64,000 nucleotides of DNA, from positions 443,722,619-443,786,618 of the forward strand of contig OZ010786.1 of NCBI GenBank assembly GCA_963932465.1. The letters run 5' to 3'. Made by a program: the position numbers and the translations under genes. Below the pieces are notes generated by a model, which worked only from the letters and a program-made list of their open reading frames with translations, had not been told where the DNA came from and ran no database searches. This DNA is from Maratus speciosus. Its lineage: Eukaryota > Arthropoda > Arachnida > Araneae > Salticidae. The number at the start of each line of letters is the position of its first letter. Position 1 is the first letter of the stretch. This document shows, piece by piece, positions 1 through 11,329 of the stretch.

Positions 1-196
1 AGATATATTAAGGGGAATCAGGGAAATATTCCGTTTAAACCAGGATTCCGTTACAGCTGCGTATTAGAAAATAAATTTGCTAGCTAGCAGATTTTATAAA
101 AGATTATATTTTACCTTACAGTCTTTTTTTAGTTTTACATTATTATAGTTAATGATAAATTTTCGCGTTTTCTTACCGTTACAAAAACTACCTTTA

Positions 197-660
197 CGTT
201 ACATTTGAGAACCCACATAAGAAACGGCAAAAAAATGTAAGCACTAATGTTAAGTCTACGGGAGCGTTATTTTCAAATATCTCGCTTACTCTTTAATATT
301 TTAAAATGAATTTTTTTCTCATAGGATAGTTGAGGAGGATCTATAACCGGGCTAACATATACTTTTTCAATTTTGGTTTCAGATATTTAAAAAAAAATTA
401 CTTTTTCTTTCGGAACCGGTTGGAATCCGTTCTGAAATTGATACTATCCTAATATTAAAAAAAATTAAAAACAAAATCGAAAAAGTAAAAACTATTCTGG
501 TTTTCGATCGTCCTCAGCTATCCAATGCAGAAAAAACAAACAAAAAAATCTATTAAAATAAAGCGAGAAATTTGAAATTAACGCCCCCATAGACTTAAAA
601 TTAGCGTTTTTATTTATTCCCGTGTCTTAAGTGGGCTCTTAAAGAAAGATGTGTAATACA
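197..660. mobile_element. Foldback (MITE-like) element, family FB1, copy 1
   Basis: The two halves are inverted copies of each other. The left side reads GATAGTTGAGGAGGATC near 326 and the right side GATCGTCCTCAGCTATCC near 507. Further out, TAAGTCTACGGGAGCGTTAT (near 251) pairs with the 'acgcccccatagactta' stretch near 581. Arms are roughly 200 bp around a short centre near 430. There is no ORF, so it is non-autonomous. The ends blur into the surrounding repeat and no target duplication was resolved. Confidence 0.65.
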
Positions 661-1559
661 GGACAAATTTCGCATTTTCTGCAGCTGTTAAAGGTGTACT
701 TTTTCGTTAAAAATAATAAATATTAAAAGTAATAAATATTAACAATATTCCTTTAAATTTTCAAACAAATTGATCAAAACTTTCAAAGTAAACATTCTTT
801 AATACTTACTAACTTTTTGTTTATCCTCTATTTATGTTAGTTTGTTTATGTTTGTTGTTGTTGTTTGTTACTTTATGTGTTATATTTGTTTGTATGTTGT
901 TGTGTTTTTGTTTGTTATATTAACTAAGTTTTTGTTAAATCTTAGTAAATTTAAATTGTTCAAATTACTGAAAAATGAAAATGATAAAGTCATCAATGGA
1001 TGTTCTTAGGCTTCTTTTAACGGCATGAAAAATATGATAAAATTTAATATAATAAGAAAACGAATAATGCAGATGAAAGTAAACTTTCAGCAATTCCTAC
1101 CAATTAACTGCAGTATATTTGCATTATTTTGTACAGCCCTTGCATCCGAACAAGTTTATATACACGGCACATGGTAATGGTAAGATCAAAATTATTGCAG
1201 TATAAACATGCTGTAAACAACTGAAATCGTACTTCCAGAAATTATTATTCATACGCGTGCGCATGCATCCAGTTCTTTGAATAGCCTTGTATATTATTAT
1301 ATATATATTTTACAAACACATCTTTCTAAATATAGTTGAACGTGAAAATGTAGAATTTAATTAAAAAAAAGCAATTCACTCTCGTTATCAGCAATTCTTC
1401 CTAGTTCTTTTGCGTAGCCCTATACATGCTCTATAGAAATCATATATATAATCTAGGATGCAGAAATTTAGTTAAAAAAGGATATCATAGCTGAAAACTG
1501 ACTTTTAGCAATCGTCCCTAATAGACAATACTTCGTATACAGTATTGTATCTAGCAACT
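661..1559. other. AT-rich spacer, no gene
   Basis: The stretch contains short GTTTGTT-type simple sequence (835-930) and no recognisable gene. The part from about 1253 has a counterpart near 3064 in copy 2, whereas 661-1250 does not, so a ~0.6 kb segment was lost from copy 2 or gained by copy 1. Confidence 0.6.
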
Positions 1560-2215
1560 TTTATGTACCCCTGTAAATGAAATAAAATGTGATTCACATC
1601 ATATTCTAATGTAAGCATCTTGTAGTAAACCTCAGTAACGTATACGAATTTCATCTTGTTTAAAATATTGAAACAGAATTAAAACACGCTGCGAGCAGTT
1701 TTTTCTGTAATAAAACTGAATTCTTTTCTGTGATCCTGTAAATGAATGATAAATGCTTTGTAACCCCCTTAAAAAGCATGTTTCAGTGCACCTAATAAAT
1801 TCACATCCATTTCGTTATGATTGCAACAGAGAAACATTATTAAAATACGCCGCAAACGTTTTTTCTTCATAGTCCATAATATAATGAAATGTACTTTTGA
1901 ATTCCCCTGTACACGTATCTGTGCACTTCAATAAGGTGCATAAATTTTATGTTTAAATTGTTTTACATCATTAAAATACACCGCAAATGATTTTTCCCAC
2001 ATAGGCCATAATATAAAAGAATGCTTTTCAATGTCTATGTAAGTGAAGTATAAATTATTACACGCTTCATTATCAATGTCATTTATGACATGATAAACAT
2101 CAACAACGTATTTCTATTACATCACAATCCGAGTATATGTACGCTAGTTAGAGTACTGACAGACGAGCAGTCAAGCCCCACTCATAAACATTTTTCAACT
2201 ATGTTGGAGAGTGCT
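1560..2215. repeat. Degenerate CCTGTAAATGAA sub-repeats ending in a hairpin
   Basis: A motif of the form CCTGTAAATGAAATAAAATG followed by 'gcacatc/ttcat...gtagtaaac...' recurs at about 1572, 1735, 1908 and 2037, roughly every 130-170 bp. The run ends at 2180-2215 with a short stem (TTTTCAACTATGTTGGAGAG) followed by GTGCTAAA. The same 3' arrangement is seen near 27195 and 52140, so this looks like the conserved end of one repeat family. The stem followed by CTAA resembles a Helitron 3' terminus, but this is inference. Confidence 0.5.
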
Positions 2216-2426
2216 AAACATCTGAGTACCCGTCCAAACGTTTTGTGTTGGATATATAAATAGAAAATATAGAGGGCTTAGAGAAAAACGCGGGGCCTGG
2301 TAATAATTAAAATTCCACCCCTCAACTAAAAACATGACACTATAAAACCTGCTAAGACGGAAACATAAACAATGTGTACGAAATACCGTTTTAGGTGGGT
2401 TGTTTCCGTCTTTACAGATACAATTG

Positions 2427-3847
2427 TAAGATATTTTTAGGGGAATCATGAAGCTATTCCGTTTAAACCAGGATTCTGTTACAGTTACGCATTGCAAAAT
2501 AAATTTGCCAGCTGACAGACTTTTATAAATTGCGATATTTTACCTTACAGTCTCATTATTTTTAGATTTACATTCTTATAGTTAATGATAAATTTTCGCG
2601 TTTCCTAAACGTTACAAACAGTTCCTTTACGTTACATTTGAGAACCCTCACTAGTAACTAGGAAAAAATGAAAGCGCTAATGTTAAGTCTATGGGAGAGT
2701 TACTTTCAAATATCTCGCTTCCTTTTTAATATTTTAAAATGAATTTTTTGCATAAGATAGCTGAGAACGCTCGATAACCGGGCTAGTTTTTATTTTTTCA
2801 ATTTTGGTTTCAGATATATTTTTTTAATTACTTTTACTTTCATAACCGGTTGGAATCCGTTCTGAAATTTAAACTATCCTAACATAAAAAAAAAACTATA
2901 ACCAAAATCGAAAAAGTAAAAACTAGTCTGGTTGTCGATCATCCTCAGCAATCCTATGCAAAAAAAATCATTCAAATATATTAAAATCAAAGCGAGAAAT
3001 TTGAAAATGACGCCCCCAAGGGCTTAAAATTAGCGTTTTCATTTCTTCCCGTGTCTGAAATAGGCGTGCATGCATCGAATTCTTTGAACAGACTTGTATA
3101 TTATTATATTTGAATTTTCCAAACATATCTTTCTAAATATAGTTGAACTTGAAAATAAAATTAATCAATTCACTCTCATTCGCAACAATTCTTCCTAGTT
3201 CTTTTGTGTAGCCCTATATATAGTCTATAGATTAATCAAGTATGCAGAAATTTAGTTAAAAATGTATATCATAGCTGAAAACTCACTTTCAGCAATCATC
3301 ACTAATAGACAATACTCATATACATCATTGTATCCAATATCTTTTATGTGCCCCTGTAAATGAAATAAAATGTGATGCACATCATATTTTAATGTAAGCA
3401 TCTTGTAGTAAACCTCAGTAAGGTATATTAGTTCCATCTTGTTTAAAATCGTGAAACATAGCTACAACACATGCTGCAAGCACTTTTTTCTGTAATAAAG
3501 ATGAACTCTTTTCTGTGACCCTGTAAATGAGTGATAGATGCTTTGCAACCCCTTCAGAAAGCATTTTTTTCACCTTATAAATTCATATCAATTTCATTAT
3601 GTTGCAACAGAGAAACGTTATTAAAATACGCCGCAAACGTTTTTTTCTTCATAGTCCATAATATAACGAAATCCACTTTTGAATTCCCCTGTACACGTAC
3701 CTGTGCACTTCAATAAGGTGCATAAATTTTATGTTTAAAATTGTTTTACATCATTAAAATACGTCGCAAATGATTTTTCCCACATAGGCCATAATATAAA
3801 AGAAAACTTTTGAATGTCCATATAAGTGAAGTATAAATTATTATAAA
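2427..3847. repeat. Large repeat unit, copy 2 (internally deleted)
   Basis: Collinear with copy 1 apart from the missing ~0.6 kb around 3062. It carries its own foldback core (about 2640-3062, right arm cut short) and its own CCTGTAAATGAA sub-repeats (about 3350-3845). The head-to-tail order of copies 1, 2 and 3 argues for tandem segmental duplication rather than independent insertion. No coding capacity. Confidence 0.7.
2640..3062. mobile_element. Foldback element FB1, copy 2 (right end truncated)
   Basis: Left arm includes GATAGCTGAGAACGCTCGAT near 2757. The right arm includes the inverted partner near 2937 (GATCATCCTCAGCAATCC). Sequence homology to copy 1 stops near 3062. The target of the CAGGG insertion in copy 3 is intact here near 2917, giving an empty-site comparison. 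Confidence 0.6.
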
Positions 3848-4293
3848 ATAATACGTATTACAAAATAAATTTTCTAGCTAGCAGACTTTTATAAAATGCT
3901 ATATTTGACCTCACATCTCATTATTTTTAGTTTTACATTATTAAAGTTAATGATAAATTTTAGCGTTTCCTTGAAGTTACAAAGAATATCTTTATGTTAC
4001 CTTTGAGAATTCGCACTTGTTACGAGAACAAAATGTAAGCTCTAACGTTAAGTATATGGGAGAGTTATTTTCAAATATTTAACTTCCTTTTTAATATTTT
4101 TAAATGATTTTTTTTGCATAGGATGGCTGAGGATGATCTACAACCGGGCTAGTTTTTACCCTTTCGATTTTAATTTCAGATATTAAAAAAAAATTACCTT
4201 TACTTTCGGAACCGAGGTGAATCTGTTCTGAAATTGAAACTAACCTAATATATATATATTAAAAATACTATAACCAAAATCTAAAAAGTAAAA
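3848..4293. repeat. Large repeat unit / FB1 copy 3, left part
   Basis: Matches copy 1 from about position 61 onward. It is interrupted at 4293 by the CAGGG-terminus element and resumes at 8185. The last bases before the break are TAAAA, and the same five bases follow the insertion. Confidence 0.7.
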
Positions 4294-4759
4294 CAGGGTT
4301 CGTACGGTCCTTGAACGTCCTTAAAAGTGCTTACATTTTTCAAAGGAAATTTTTGGTGCTTAAAAGTACTTATTTTCATGCAAAATCGGAAAAAGTCCTT
4401 AAAAGTGCTTAATTTTACTCTCATATTAATTCTTAATCAAAGGTGAAACTCTTCTGCATTTCTTTTAATTTCTGATTTTAAAAAAAAAAATCTTAATCCC
4501 GCCTTGCCTCCCCTTCTGAAATTTTACTTTCCCCTTTGTAATATCAAATAAAAAAACTTCATTTTTTTAACCTTTTTCTACTCTCAGGGATGTAAGACCT
4601 GCGCCAGACGAAGCCAAAATTTGCGCAAAGCTGCTACAAAAGAGCTATTTTTTTTTCATTTTGCGCCAAACCTACACCAAAACGTACTTAGTGCCAAGAT
4701 GAAATTTAGCAGGATTTCGTCGATCCGAGAAACAAAAAAAAAAAAAATCAATTTTTTCT

Positions 4760-6195
4760 ATGCCGACAATTGCGTCAAAAAAAAGCAAAAAACCGCGGTC
4801 AAAAGATCTCGAAAAACACGCGATGTTTGTCAAATGATCACAAAAAAAACGTGAATTTTGTCAAAGGATCGCTAATTTCGTCAAAAACGAACAAAACGCG
4901 GTCAAAAGATCGTAAAAACGATAATTTTGTTAAAAGATGGCGAAAAAACGCGCAAATTTCATCAAAAGGTCGCAAAAACCCATAAATTTCGTCAAATGAT
5001 CGCAAAAAACACGCAAATTTCGTCAAAAAATCGCGAAAAACACAAGAATTTCGTCAAAATATCACGAATAACATGCGAATTTCGTCAAATGATCGCGAAA
5101 AAAACGTGCATTTTGTCAAAGGATAGCTGACTTCGTAAAAAAACGAACAAAACGGGGTCAAAAGATTGTGAAAAAACGCGAATTTCGTTAAAAGATCGCG
5201 AAAAATACGTGAATTTTGTCAAAAGATCGCGAAAAATACGCAAATTTCGTCAAAAGATTGCCCAAAATACGCAAATTTCGTCAAAAAATTGCCAAAATAC
5301 GCAAATTTCGTCAAAAGATCGCGAGAAACACGTGAATTTTGTCAAACGATCGCGAAAACCATGCGAATTTTTTCATAGCAAAAAAAAAAAAATACGTTAA
5401 TTTTGTCAAAGGATTACCAATTACTTCTAAAAATGAACAAAACGGGGTCAAAAGATTGTGAAAAAAAGCAAATTTCGTTAAAAGATCTTGAAAAACCCCA
5501 CAAATTTCATCAAAAGGTCACAAAAAACCGCAAATTTTGTCAAAAGATTAAAAAAAACCACGCTAATTTCGTCAAAAGATCGCGAAAAATACACGAATTT
5601 CGCTATAAGATCGCGAAAAATACGCGAATTTCGCCAAAAGATCGCAAAAAATACGCAAATTTCGTCAAAAGATTGCCAAAAATACGCAAATTTCGTCAAA
5701 AAATTGCCAAAATACGCAAATTTCGTCAAAAGATCGCGAGAAACACGTGAATTTCGTCAAACGATCGCGAAAAACATGCGAATTTTGTTATAGCGAAAAA
5801 AACCCCGTTAATTTTGTCAAAGGATTACCAATTACTTCTAAAAACGAATTAAACGGGGTCAAAAGATTGTGAAAAAACGCAAATTTCGTTAAAAAATTCG
5901 AAAAACTTCACAAATTTCATCAAAAGGTCACATAAAATCGTAAATTTTATCAAAAGATTAAAAACAACCACGCTAATTTCGTCAAAAAATAGCGAACAGC
6001 AAGCTGATTTCAACAAAGGATCGCAAAAAATACGCGAATTTTGTCAAATCATCGCGAAATATACGCGAATTTTGTCAAACGATCGCGAAAAATACGCTAA
6101 TTTCGCCAAAAGATCGCGAGAATTACGCTAATTTCGATAAAAGATCGCAAGAAATATGCAAATTTCATCAAAAGATCGCGAAAATACGGAATTTT
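4760..6195 (+). repeat. 31-bp satellite, block 1
   Basis: Tandem units of about 31 bp with core TTTCGTCAAAAGATCGCG followed by AAAAATACGC. They are diverged and show a higher-order period: the segment beginning GTTAATTTTGTCAAAGG at 5396 recurs at 5807, about 411 bp on. Because 31 is not a multiple of three and the unit lacks stops in several frames, long lysine/arginine-rich open frames appear with a 31-residue period. These frames are a by-product of the repeat; nothing indicates they are genes. Confidence 0.85.
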
Positions 6196-6224
6196 CTTTT
6201 TATTAGCATTAGAATTTCAATTTG

Positions 6225-6375
6225 CGCCAAAAACAGTTTTTATTGCTACAAAATTAATTTTTGCTGCTACAAAAAAAGGATTTTACTGCTACAAAATCAG
6301 ATTTTTGCTGCTAAAAAAATAGATTTTACTGCTCCAAAATTCGATTTTTGCTGCTACAAAACGGCTTTAGTGTAC
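6225..6375. repeat. ~22-bp GCTGCTACAAAA tandem repeat
   Basis: About six diverged units alternate between 'tttttgctgctacaaaa' and 'ttttactgctacaaaa'. A single related GCTGCTACAAAA copy lies near 4628 at the other side of satellite block 1. Confidence 0.7.
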
Positions 6376-6386
6376 TTTCATCCCTG

Positions 6387-6895
6387 TGTTTGTCAAATGA
6401 TCACGGAAAAACGTGAATTTTGTCAAAGGATCGCTAATTTCGTCAAAAACGAACAAAACTCGGTCAAAAGATCGTAAAAACGATAATTTTGTTAAAAAAT
6501 GGCGAAAAAACCCCGTAAATTTCATCAAAAGGTCGCAAAAAACACACGAATTTCGTTAAAATATCGCGAAAAACACAAGAATTTCGTCAAAATAGCGCGA
6601 ATAACACGTCAATTTCGTCAAAGGATCGCGAAAAAAATGTGCATTTTGTCAAAGGATAGCTGACTTCGTCAATAAACGAACAAAACGGGGTCAAAAGATT
6701 GTGAAAAAACGCGAATTTTGTTAAAAGATCGCGAAAAATACGCGAATTTTGTCAAAAGATCGCGAAAAATACGCATATTTCGTGAAAAGATTGCCAGAAA
6801 TACGCAAGTTTCGTCAAAAGATCTCCAAAAATACGCAAATTTCGTCAAAAGATCGCGAGAAACACGCGAATTTTGTCATAGCGAAAAAAAAAAAC
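6387..6895 (+). repeat. 31-bp satellite, block 2
   Basis: The same 31-bp unit as block 1. Its beginning (TGTTTGTCAAATGATCAC at 6387) matches 4824 almost base for base for more than 100 bp, so this block is a copy of the start of block 1. Confidence 0.8.
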
Positions 6896-7314
6896 TTTTC
6901 TTGTAAATTTTTCGTAAGGTAAATAAATAAGTCATCTAATAAACTCCCTCCCTAAAAAATTTTAAAAAAAAATGTGCTTGTTACTTTGCCCCCTCAACTT
7001 ATAAAGTTTAAAATCTTAAAAATCATTGCTTTTTTTAAAACTTTTTCTGCTCCATTAGTTAATTTATTGTAACAATAAATAATCGATCATACAGTTTTAT
7101 TCCCCCCCCCTCCAAGTCTTTAAGTTAATTATAAGTCTGTTAAACACCCCCCCCCCCCAATAATTAAAGAAAATTATGTTTCTCCTCTTTGTTTATCTTT
7201 ACAATAAGAAAGTATTTGATTCGGGAAAATTTTCGACCGATTTACACGTTTTAGGGGTTAGATATCCTGAAAAACATGTTTTTACAAAATAAGTCTGTGA
7301 CCCTGTTTGTCTGT
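6896..7314. other. AT-rich spacer inside the CAGGG element
   Basis: Contains two poly-C runs (about 7109 and 7146) and A/T-rich sequence. No gene is seen. Confidence 0.6.
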
Positions 7315-7810
7315 ATGTGGCACAAATTTTGTGGGTGGTGTATCTCAAGAACTAATGCACAAAACTTAATAAAAATTTATATTCAGTTAACCCTCGATAT
7401 AAATTAGTGTTGATTAGTTTTTGATGTAAATCGCCCAACAGGTGGTGCTGCTATGCTGCATTTTTCATGATTTACGCCATAGCTATATCTCAAGAACTAA
7501 AGCACGAATTTTCATCAAACTTCAGATTCAGGTATACCTTGCTAATTATAGGTGCTGATTATGGTTTGGTGTTAATCCCCTAACAGATGGCGCTGCTATG
7601 CTGCATTTTTCACGATTTCTGTAATACCTATATCGCAAGAACTAATGCACGGATTTTCATCAAACTTCAGATTCAGTTAGATGTTTACATAAGTTGTTGC
7701 TGATTAGGTTTTGGTGTAAATCACCCTACAGGTGTCGCTGCTATGCTATATTTTGCAGGATTTGCACGGTTTTAACAATAGTTGTATCTCAAGAACTAAT
7801 GCACGTAATT
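7315..7810. repeat. ~145-154-bp tandem repeat, about 3.3 units
   Basis: TATCTCAAGAACTAATGCAC-type segments begin at about 7341, 7486, 7631 and 7785. They are followed by 'attttcatcaaacttcagattcag' and by a GCTGCTATGCTGCATTTT stretch. Frames are broken by stops. This is a sub-repeat of the CAGGG element, not a gene. Confidence 0.7.
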
Positions 7811-8184
7811 CCATATCTTTAGAATGCTTATGAGGGGCATAGACCATTTAATTTTGGCACTCTGATAATGAATTTGTAGTATTAACATGTATTAGATAGA
7901 AGAAAGTTTTGGGATTGGCACATCTGACTAGTTTTTTCTTCTGCTGTATGTTATTTTAAAATTTTCCAAATTTCTACTGCCACATGGTGAAATTCCCCCC
8001 CCCCCTTCCCATCCATTTGAATATTTAAAACTTTTACAAAAATGAAAGAAACCCTTTATTAAAAAATGCATGTTATAATTTATTAGTTTATTTAATTTGA
8101 AGGTCCTTAATTTTTTTTGGTTTTGGTCCTTGAAAGTCCTTAAAAATACTTGATTTTTATTTAAAGAAATGTGTACGAACCCTG

Positions 8185-8420
8185 TAAAAGCTTGCCTGGT
8201 TGTAGAGCGTCATCAGCTATCCTATGCAAAAAACTTCATTCAATAATTTTAAAATCAAAACGAGAAATTTTAAAATAACGCCCCCATAGACTTAACATTA
8301 ACGTTTTACTTTCTTCCCGTTTCTGAAGTGGGCTCTTAAAAAAAGATGTGTTACACAGGACAAATTTCGTTCTGCGATTGTTAAAGGTGTACTGTTCCCT
8401 TAAAAATAATAAATATTAAA
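8185..8420. repeat. Large repeat unit / FB1 copy 3, right part
   Basis: Resumes the FB1 right arm (CATCAGCTATCCTATGC near 8210, then 'acgcccccatagactta' near 8278). It confirms that the sequence between 4294 and 8184 is an insertion. Confidence 0.7.
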
Positions 8421-9286
8421 GTAATGAATATTAAAAATGTTTCTTCAAAGTTTTGAACAAGTTGATCTATAATTTTAAAGTTAACAATCTTTAAAACTTT
8501 CTAACTTTAAATCCTACTGATTTTTAATAAAAAAAAAACTTTTTCGAACTTAAAATGTTAAATTGACGAATATTTTATACATATACAAGAATGGGAGACT
8601 TGAAACCGTGTCTCCTGGCCAGGCCACAAACATGTTCTAGCAAATTATGACTTCGTAATTTTATTATTTGTTAACTATTTTAACTTAAAAAATACTTTAA
8701 AAAGAACGCGTCTATTTTTTTTACCGTTTTATTTAATAAACTATCTGTATCCCCTGGTAACTTGGTAAAAGTTGTACCTCTCACTGTACCGTTCATAAAT
8801 TGTGTATATACAAACGAAATGCATATTTTCCTTCGTTATTCATAGAAATATAGAATTTGAAATATTTCATTCTTTCAAGAGTATTTTGTTGAAATTAAAC
8901 AATAATCGTAGAAAAAAATAAATGCAAGGTTTGAAATAGGAGTGATCTATTTTAACACGATACAATAATCCAATCACAATTAAATCGTTTCCATTTTCTA
9001 AAGTGTTTGGATACTAGCCAATCATATTTTTAATAGGCGTGGTTTTCATCGTCTTGGTAGAGGCGGAGAGCATAACATTACGAGGCCGTTTTTGACACAT
9101 TATTCATCAAAATCTTTGCAAATTTTGCTCAGCCTAATTGTAGTAGAACTATTGAAAGCATGTTATTGGAAAGCTTAAACTCTATATTTTCGTTGTTATT
9201 AAAAAAAATTTCCTGAATTTTGCTGATATGAATGTTATAAGACTAAAAAGGACACAACACCTCGAATTTCACTGGATCCTAAATTG
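8421..9286. other. Intergenic, no gene recognised
   Basis: AT-rich sequence with short open frames only; no known repeat was recognised. Confidence 0.5.
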
Positions 9287-9500
9287 ACAGGATCCTGAGA
9301 ATTAAACTACAACAAAAATTGGAAAAGTAGAAAATAGCCCGTAAACAGATAGTCCTCAGCTATCCTGTGCAAAAAAAATCATTTAAAAATATTAAAAATC
9401 AAGCAAGATATTTGAAAACATTGCTCCCATAGACTTAGCATTAGCGTTCGAACTTCAAGCCGTGACTAGTGTGGCCTCTTAAGATTGCTAGATAACAGAA
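9287..9500. repeat. FB1 fragment (copy 4, right arm only)
   Basis: 'gtcctcagctatcctgtgc' near 9351 and 'ctcccatagacttagcattagcg' near 9423 match the right arm of the foldback family. The left arm is absent. Confidence 0.55.
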
Positions 9501-9753
9501 AAAAGCTATCAGACATCCTTTCAAATTTGAATGGTGAAAAAGGCAAAGTCAGCCAATATATGTGTACTTTTGATTTTCAATAGCGTCGCAAGATTATCAG
9601 GATTTTTTGAAGAGATTTTTTCATCTGGAAATACTATTGGTTCTTAGTATGTTAGCATTTACAAAGCGAGAAAATATATCACAACATAAATGAGTTGTAA
9701 TCAGTAAAAGAATCTGATAATGATGTTTTGTATAGCATAACGTCAAACATTAA

Positions 9754-11034
9754 TATAGGGTAACTCTACGATAGATGGCCATAGTTTGTAAAGATTGAAA
9801 TATTCTTAGAATGCAAATACAAAAAAATATTGATGCATATTTAAAATTGTTATAGATATACTCATAATATTTTATGCAAAAAATAATTAAATATTGAAAA
9901 CAAAATGTGTTAAACAAAATTGAAATTTAAATGGCAGGTGGCCATCTCTCCTTAAAGCCGAGGAGAGATGGCCATCCAATACAAGAAAGAAAATTTAATT
10001 TAAATAGCAAAAATATACATTTCATATAAATAATCATGAAAAGCATATAGCAATTTGTAAAGATGCAGTTATATGATAGAAAAGGAGTGAAGAAAACTCG
10101 AATAAAAAAATGAAGTATAATTTCAATACTTCACTTTTCGTACAATCTTACCGCATGCTTGGCAAACGTCTTGATAATTTGTACACGTTCCATGTAACCA
10201 CTTCAGGTACCTTATGCATTGTATCCAGACATTCTTTTTGGATGTGATATTATATTGTTTTGCACAAGCAACACAGTGATCCTTATGTAATTCTATATAC
10301 TCGGAATCTGTAGAATCTGATAATTTAAATGCGTTTAATTTTCTTCGCTATTGGAATTGTCGTGGGTTTTTTTCGCGTTAATTTAGTTTATTTATCAACT
10401 TTATCAGTTTTTGTTATGAAAGTTTCCGACCTTTTGCAGTATTTTCTGAAACAGATGAATCGTTAGGTCTTATTATATTATTATTATTATTAAAATATTT
10501 ATACGACTTAAAATTTAAATAATTATATCAAATAATATATTTAAAAACGTAAAGGTTATATATTTGTTTTAAATTTAATTATATTTAGTTAAAATCATCA
10601 CTAAGTATAATTTTGAAATATTGATTAGAGGTGGCCATCTCTCCTCGATTTCTTATAGTCATCTCTCCTGAAATTGAAGGACTGATGGTCCCACAATTTA
10701 AAGGATCAATAGACATTGTACATTTTTGTTTTAGTCTTACAAGATTAGATTATATACGTGCATTAAAAGTCCACATAGTAAAAAATATACATAACGTACG
10801 TACAGCAAAACATTCAGATACTTAAGATAAAAAAAATCAACCACCTATTTAATTTACATTAAAATTACACTTATTTTTTATAATAGAAAAAAAAACAACT
10901 GCACGTCGCAATAAATAAACTCGTTGAACTATTTCATACGAACAATGTTTATATTGCAATCTATGATCAAGTTTTGGAGGTATTTAGACTGTCCATCTCT
11001 CCTCTATGGCCATCTATCCTAGAATTACCCTATA
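9754..11034. mobile_element. 1.28 kb TIR element with repeated GGCCATCTCTCC sites
   Basis: Imperfect terminal inverted repeats: TAGGGTAACTCTACGATAGA at the left (9756) faces the inverse at the right (CTATGGCCATCTATCC to TTACCCTA, ending 11032). TA or TATA lies at both ends. The terminal motif GGCCATCTCTCC or its inverse recurs internally near 9940, 9965, 10630, 10660 and 10990. No transposase is detectable; the central open frame at 10631 is short and starts inside the motif. The internal copies may be transposase-binding sites. Superfamily not assigned. Confidence 0.65.
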
Positions 11035-11329
11035 ATATTTAACATACAAAACAAAATCTAGAACTTAGTTTTTAACTATATGGAAATTAAAATAAATCTT
11101 TGCATTTTGTAAGTTTATTAACTTACAAATAGATCTTGAGTAAAAATTGAATCACAAACATTGATTGAATTACAAAATATAAAAGTATTTCACTTCTCTA
11201 CTATATTCACTTTCTTCGTATTCAGTTTCCTATAAAATAAATATACATGATGACAAAAAATATTTATGTTTCGGTGCAAAAAACTGGTTAATTTTGAATT
11301 GCAATTGTTTTTGTTTAAGTGGCACAGTA

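Larger units (their letters stand above)
1..2426. repeat. Large repeat unit, copy 1 (5' end outside window)
   Basis: The opening segment reappears, diverged, at 2427 and again at 3848. The landmark TTCCGTTTAAACCAGGATTC occurs near 31 and again near 2457. Copy 1 is the longest version. It includes a foldback element (197-660), an AT-rich spacer (about 661-1250) missing from copy 2, and a stretch of short degenerate sub-repeats (1560-2130). It contains no coding sequence; the only frames are short and stop-rich. Unit boundaries were placed by eye. Confidence 0.7.
4585..6386. mobile_element. Candidate nested CAGGGATG-terminus element
   Basis: CAGGGATG at 4585-4592 faces CATCCCTG at 6379-6386. 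Both ends are followed inward by GCTGCTACAAAA-like stretches and by GCGCCA motifs. The ends resemble non-autonomous hAT termini. No 8-bp target duplication is visible, and the 31-bp satellite continues beyond the right end, so the boundary could also come from rearrangement of the satellite. Confidence 0.4.
4294..8184. mobile_element. 3.9 kb CAGGG-terminus DNA element, non-coding
   Basis: The outer ends are perfect 12-bp inverted repeats, CAGGGTTCGTAC at 4294-4305 and GTACGAACCCTG at 8173-8184. They are bracketed by a candidate 5-bp duplication, TAAAA, and the flanks join into a sequence collinear with FB1 copies 1 and 2. Inside the ends, a GGTCCTTGAA..TCCTTAAAA motif lies in direct orientation at both sides (about 4308 and 8130) and is repeated near 4357 and 4395. 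No transposase is seen; the cargo is satellite DNA. CAGGG ends occur in hAT elements, but those usually make 8-bp duplications, so the superfamily is left open. Confidence 0.75.

Noticed and set aside
4621..6906. Several 60-115-residue lysine/arginine-rich open frames on both strands
   Set aside because: All fall in the 31-bp satellite and show its 31-residue period; they are repeat artefacts, not genes.
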